A stretch of 64,000 nt of DNA from Halobacteriales archaeon QH_7_65_31 (lineage in GTDB: Archaea; Halobacteriota; Halobacteria; Halobacteriales; Haloarculaceae). Below the pieces are notes generated by a model. It saw only the letters and a list, made by a program, of their open reading frames with translations. It searched no databases and was not told the origin of the DNA. Made by a program: the position numbers and the translations under genes. Positions 61,481-64,000 of this stretch are shown here, piece by piece (position 1 is the stretch's first letter; each line of letters starts with the position of its first letter). The stretch is taken from the NCBI GenBank assembly GCA_003021785.1, contig PXQU01000014.1:186001-250000 (forward strand), in the 5' to 3' direction.

Positions 61481-63430
61481 ATGACCGATATCCGCCGGCT
61501 CGACGACGCGACGGTGGACCGAATCGCCGCCGGCGAGGTGGTCGAACGGCCTGCCTCCGTCGTGAAGGAGCTGGTCGAGAACAGCGTGGACGCCGACGCC
61601 GACCGTATCGACGTGACCGTCGAGAGCGGCGGAACCGACCGAATCGAGGTCCGAGACGACGGAGCGGGGATGTCACCCGACGATCTCGAACTCGCCGTCA
61701 CGGAACACGCCACCTCGAAGATACACGATATCGACGACCTCGAAGGCGGGGTCGCGAGCCTCGGGTTTCGCGGCGAAGCACTCCACGCCATCGGCGCAGT
61801 ATCGACGCTCACCGTCCGGTCGCGCGAGCAGGGAGCGGCGAGCGGCGCGGAGATTCGTGTCGAAGGCGGAGAGACACTCCGACAGGAACCGGTCGGCTGT
61901 CCAGAGGGAACGACGGTCGTCGTCGAGGGGCTGTTCGACAACGTTCCCGCGCGCCGGAAATATCTCAAGAGCGAGAGCACGGAGTTCAGCCGCGTCAACG
62001 GCGTCGTCTCCGGCTACGCGCTGGCGAACGCTGAGATCGCCGTCTCGCTCACCCACGGCGACCGCGAGACGTTCGCGACCGAGGGACGGGGGGACCGCCG
62101 CGCTGCCGTGATGGCCGTCTACGGGCGCGACGTGGCCACGAACATGGTTCCCGTCGAGGGGACCGAGGAATCCGGCCCGCTCGACGACGTGGGCGGACTC
62201 GTCTCGCATCCAGAGACGAACCGCGCGACCCGCGAGTACGTCAACGTCTTCGTCAACGGCAGATGGGTCACGGCGAACGCGGTTCGGGACGCAATCGTCG
62301 AGGCGTACGACCGTCAGCTCGCTGGCGACCGCTACCCATTCGCCGTCGTCGATCTCGCCGTGGACCCGGCGACGGTCGACGTGAACGTCCATCCCCGGAA
62401 GCTGGAGGTCAGATTCGCCGACGCGGACGGGATGGCTCGTCAGGTCCGTGACGGCGTGGCGTCTGCACTGCTCGATGCGGGCCTGCTCCGCACGAGCGCG
62501 CCCCGCGGTCGCTCGAAGGCCGCACAGACGGAGATCTCCCCCGGTGAGACGGATACAGAGAGGGCCGACGGAGCGGCCACACGGTCGGGGTCGGATCCGC
62601 CGGCATCCGATTCCTCCCCTCCGACAGAGACGGCGTCCGTCTCCCCCGACCGGCGGGAGTGGCAGTCGGAACCGACCGAAAGCGACACGACCGACACTAA
62701 CGAGAGCCACTCGTCCGATCCGGCGGGCAGTCGATTTCGCGACTCACCGGACCAGACCACGTTCGACGGGAGCGACCCGACCCCCGAGTTCGATCAGCTC
62801 CCGTCGATGCGCGTGCTCGACCAGCTGCACGACACCTACGTCGTCGCCGAGACCGACGACGGGCTCGTGCTCATCGATCAACACGCTGCCGACGAACGGG
62901 TGAACTTCGAGCGTCTGCGCGAGCGGTTCGCCGGCGACGTCGTGACACAGACGCTCGCGGAGCCGGTCGATCTCTCCCTGACGGGGAAGGAGGCGGCGCT
63001 CGCCGAGCCGGCCAGCGACGTGCTCGCGCGGCTGGGGTTCACGACAACGCTCGTTGAGGAGCGAACCCTCCGCGTCTCGACCGTCCCGGCCCTGTTGGCC
63101 GACGCCGTCGATTGGCCTGCGGGCAGTGGGGCGGGACCACACGACGCCACTGGTCCCGAACTGGTGCGTTCCCTCATCGACGACTTCGCCGACGGCGATC
63201 CCGAGCGAACCGTCGAGCGGGCGGTCGACGACCTGCTCGGAGATCTGGCCTGCTACCCCTCCGTCACGGGGAACACGTCGCTCACCGAGGGGAGCCTCAC
63301 GGAGCTGTTGGCGGCTCTCGACGGCTGTGAGAACCCCTACGCCTGCCCGCACGGTCGTCCCGTCGTCATCGAGCTCAGTCGCGAGGAGATCGAGAACCGG
63401 TTCGAACGAGACTATCCGGGGCATGGCTGA
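61481..63430 (+). CDS. mutL: DNA mismatch repair protein MutL
   Basis: A 649-residue MutL. The N-terminal GHKL ATPase has IAAGEVVERPASVVKELVENSVDADADRI, RDDGAGMSPDDL, LGFRGEALHAIGAVS and GTTVVVEGLFDNVPARRKYL. After a long Ser/Thr/Asp-rich linker the C-terminal domain keeps the endonuclease motif DQHAADERVNFER (DQHA(x)2E(x)4E) and the ACPHGRP motif. So it is expected to nick DNA. ATG 61481 is the normal MTDIRRLDDATVDRIAAGE start. Its stop codon lies inside the first unit of the repeat array downstream. Confidence 0.95.
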   Translation: MTDIRRLDDATVDRIAAGEVVERPASVVKELVENSVDADADRIDVTVESGGTDRIEVRDDGAGMSPDDLELAVTEHATSKIHDIDDLEGGVASLGFRGEALHAIGAVSTLTVRSREQGAASGAEIRVEGGETLRQEPVGCPEGTTVVVEGLFDNVPARRKYLKSESTEFSRVNGVVSGYALANAEIAVSLTHGDRETFATEGRGDRRAAVMAVYGRDVATNMVPVEGTEESGPLDDVGGLVSHPETNRATREYVNVFVNGRWVTANAVRDAIVEAYDRQLAGDRYPFAVVDLAVDPATVDVNVHPRKLEVRFADADGMARQVRDGVASALLDAGLLRTSAPRGRSKAAQTEISPGETDTERADGAATRSGSDPPASDSSPPTETASVSPDRREWQSEPTESDTTDTNESHSSDPAGSRFRDSPDQTTFDGSDPTPEFDQLPSMRVLDQLHDTYVVAETDDGLVLIDQHAADERVNFERLRERFAGDVVTQTLAEPVDLSLTGKEAALAEPASDVLARLGFTTTLVEERTLRVSTVPALLADAVDWPAGSGAGPHDATGPELVRSLIDDFADGDPERTVERAVDDLLGDLACYPSVTGNTSLTEGSLTELLAALDGCENPYACPHGRPVVIELSREEIENRFERDYPGHG

Positions 63431-63620
63431 TACCGGCCTGTCCAAGCCGGTATCGGCATAGCTGACGACGCCAGTGGACACACGTCGTCGGCATAGCTGA
63501 CGCCGGACTGAGCAAGCCGGCGTCGGCATGGCTGATACCGGCCTGTTCAAGCCGGTATCGGCATAGCTGACGACGCCAGTGGACACACGTCGTCGGCACA
63601 GCTGACGGCGCCAACAAGCG
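63420..63620 (+). repeat. tandem array of 35-bp hairpin repeats after mutL
   Basis: Five complete 35-base units (63420-63454, 63455-63489, 63490-63524, 63525-63559, 63560-63594) and a decayed sixth. Each unit is GGCATRGCT, then a 9-base left arm, an 8-base loop and a 9-base right arm. Unit 1 and 4 arms GATACCGGC/GCCGGTATC pair 9 of 9; unit 3 GACGCCGGA/GCCGGCGTC pairs 8 of 9; units 2 and 5 GACGACGCC/CACGTCGTC pair 7 of 9. Units 1-2 recur almost exactly as 4-5. The first unit contains the mutL stop codon. Role unknown; a structured 3' untranslated region or terminator is possible. Confidence 0.85.
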
Positions 63621-63635
63621 TCTTCTATCGACGGG

Positions 63636-64000
63636 TCACGGCTGACTAACGCCGGAGGTGTCCTCGGTCGTCCGGAGCACGTAGAGCGCGAGCGTCAACA
63701 CCAACAGCAGGATACCGAACGCGCCGGCGAACATGAGATCGTCGGTCCCGATGGTCTTGCCCGGGCGGAAGCTGATTATCTTCCGCGAAACGGCGATGAG
63801 TGCTGCGATAACGACGATCCGGACGACGCTCTCGTCGCGGGAGTAGGCGACGACAGTCTGGTAGATCTCGACGATGATGAACAGCAGTAACGCGGTGTCG
63901 ATGAAGCCGACGACCACCTGCGGGTCGGCGATCCCGGCTGTGCCACCGGGTTGGAACGACTCGTAGACAGCTTCTCCGATGCGGAACAGCAGATCGGCGA
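63636..64000 (-). CDS. PsiE-like membrane protein, N-terminus outside the window
   Basis: At least 121 residues are visible; the frame stays open to the window edge (upstream of the internal GTG at 63917 it reads FRIGEAVYESFQPGGTAGIADPQ). Four hydrophobic segments: DTALLLFIIVEIYQTVVAY, VVRIVVIAALIAVSRKIISF, DLMFAGAFGILLLVLTLALYVL and the segment at the edge. The RDESVVRIVVIAALIAVSRKII block resembles the PsiE (phosphate-starvation-inducible) family. Consistent with the pst operon 2.5 kb away, though this is only suggestive. Confidence 0.65.
   Translation of the reverse strand, partial: ADLLFRIGEAVYESFQPGGTAGIADPQVVVGFIDTALLLFIIVEIYQTVVAYSRDESVVRIVVIAALIAVSRKIISFRPGKTIGTDDLMFAGAFGILLLVLTLALYVLRTTEDTSGVSQP

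Noticed and set aside
63420-63620. Repeat array as a CRISPR
   Set aside because: Units are contiguous with no variable spacers, each unit is itself a hairpin, and no cas genes are nearby.

Overview
The window is a stretch of haloarchaeal (class Halobacteria) chromosome. Support comes from high G+C coding DNA, very acidic proteins, many Tat-type signal peptides (RRxxL motifs), a doublet histone with an adjacent histone deacetylase, a bacteriorhodopsin gene with retinal-synthesis genes, an archaeal CCA-adding enzyme, aIF-1A, archaeal uL16 (L10e), UbaA and a JAMM protease, and bacterial-type MutS/MutL/UvrB as haloarchaea carry. The genus cannot be fixed from sequence reading alone.

Layout. 1-1.7 kb: the end of an SDR gene, an alpha/beta hydrolase without a convincing start, and a Tat-exported protein. 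1.7-5.9 kb: an A+T-richer accessory island with a small membrane protein, a PD-(D/E)XK-like nuclease, an RNase H-fold protein, a gene fragment and a decayed transposase. 5.9-11.6 kb: kynureninase, a DJ-1/PfpI protein, an SLC13 permease, and an IS1341-type element (TnpB only) inserted just upstream of the permease promoter. 11.6-16.7 kb: a TetR-MATE operon with palindromic operators, UspA, an HxlR-like regulator and a DrrAB-type ABC exporter. 16.9-25.5 kb: a lipoprotein, an RNase H-like exonuclease overlapping lipoate ligase, tRNA-Val with an att-like scar, a DUF192 protein, an ABC exporter, the histone-deacetylase pair and cca. 25.6-30.2 kb: tRNA-Asn, a CAT-anticodon tRNA, a broken pilin, aIF-1A, MsrB and the bop-crtY-blh cluster. 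30.3-37.9 kb: UbaA, JAMM protease, BtuF-like protein, two hot-dog dehydratases, UvrB, VapBC, a RimK-like ligase and Hsp20. 37.9-42.1 kb: type II GAPDH and an M29-type aminopeptidase whose 3' end has been hit by a roughly 2 kb A+T-rich element carrying a cysteine-rich Tat-exported protein and a small membrane protein. 42.1-48.3 kb: an HVO_0476-like zinc-finger protein and a five-gene secreted metal-handling operon (two P19/Tp34-like lipoproteins, two PGF-CTERM-like proteins, one DyP-like protein). 48.5-56.4 kb: GST, uL16, SDRs, peroxiredoxins and MutS. 56.5-64 kb: the pstSCAB phosphate operon, MutL, an array of 35-bp hairpin repeats and a PsiE-like membrane protein that leaves the window.

The most unusual items are: (i) the 35-bp tandem repeat array after mutL, in which different units keep base-pairing through compensatory changes; (ii) the element in the aminopeptidase 3' end, with a diverged but mostly synonymous second copy of the last 65 bases of the gene; (iii) the possible secreted effector plus membrane partner inside that element; (iv) the paired nuclease-like genes in the 2.9-4.7 kb island; (v) a TnpB whose predicted guide covers the promoter of the neighbouring permease. 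Functional claims for (iii)-(v) are inference.
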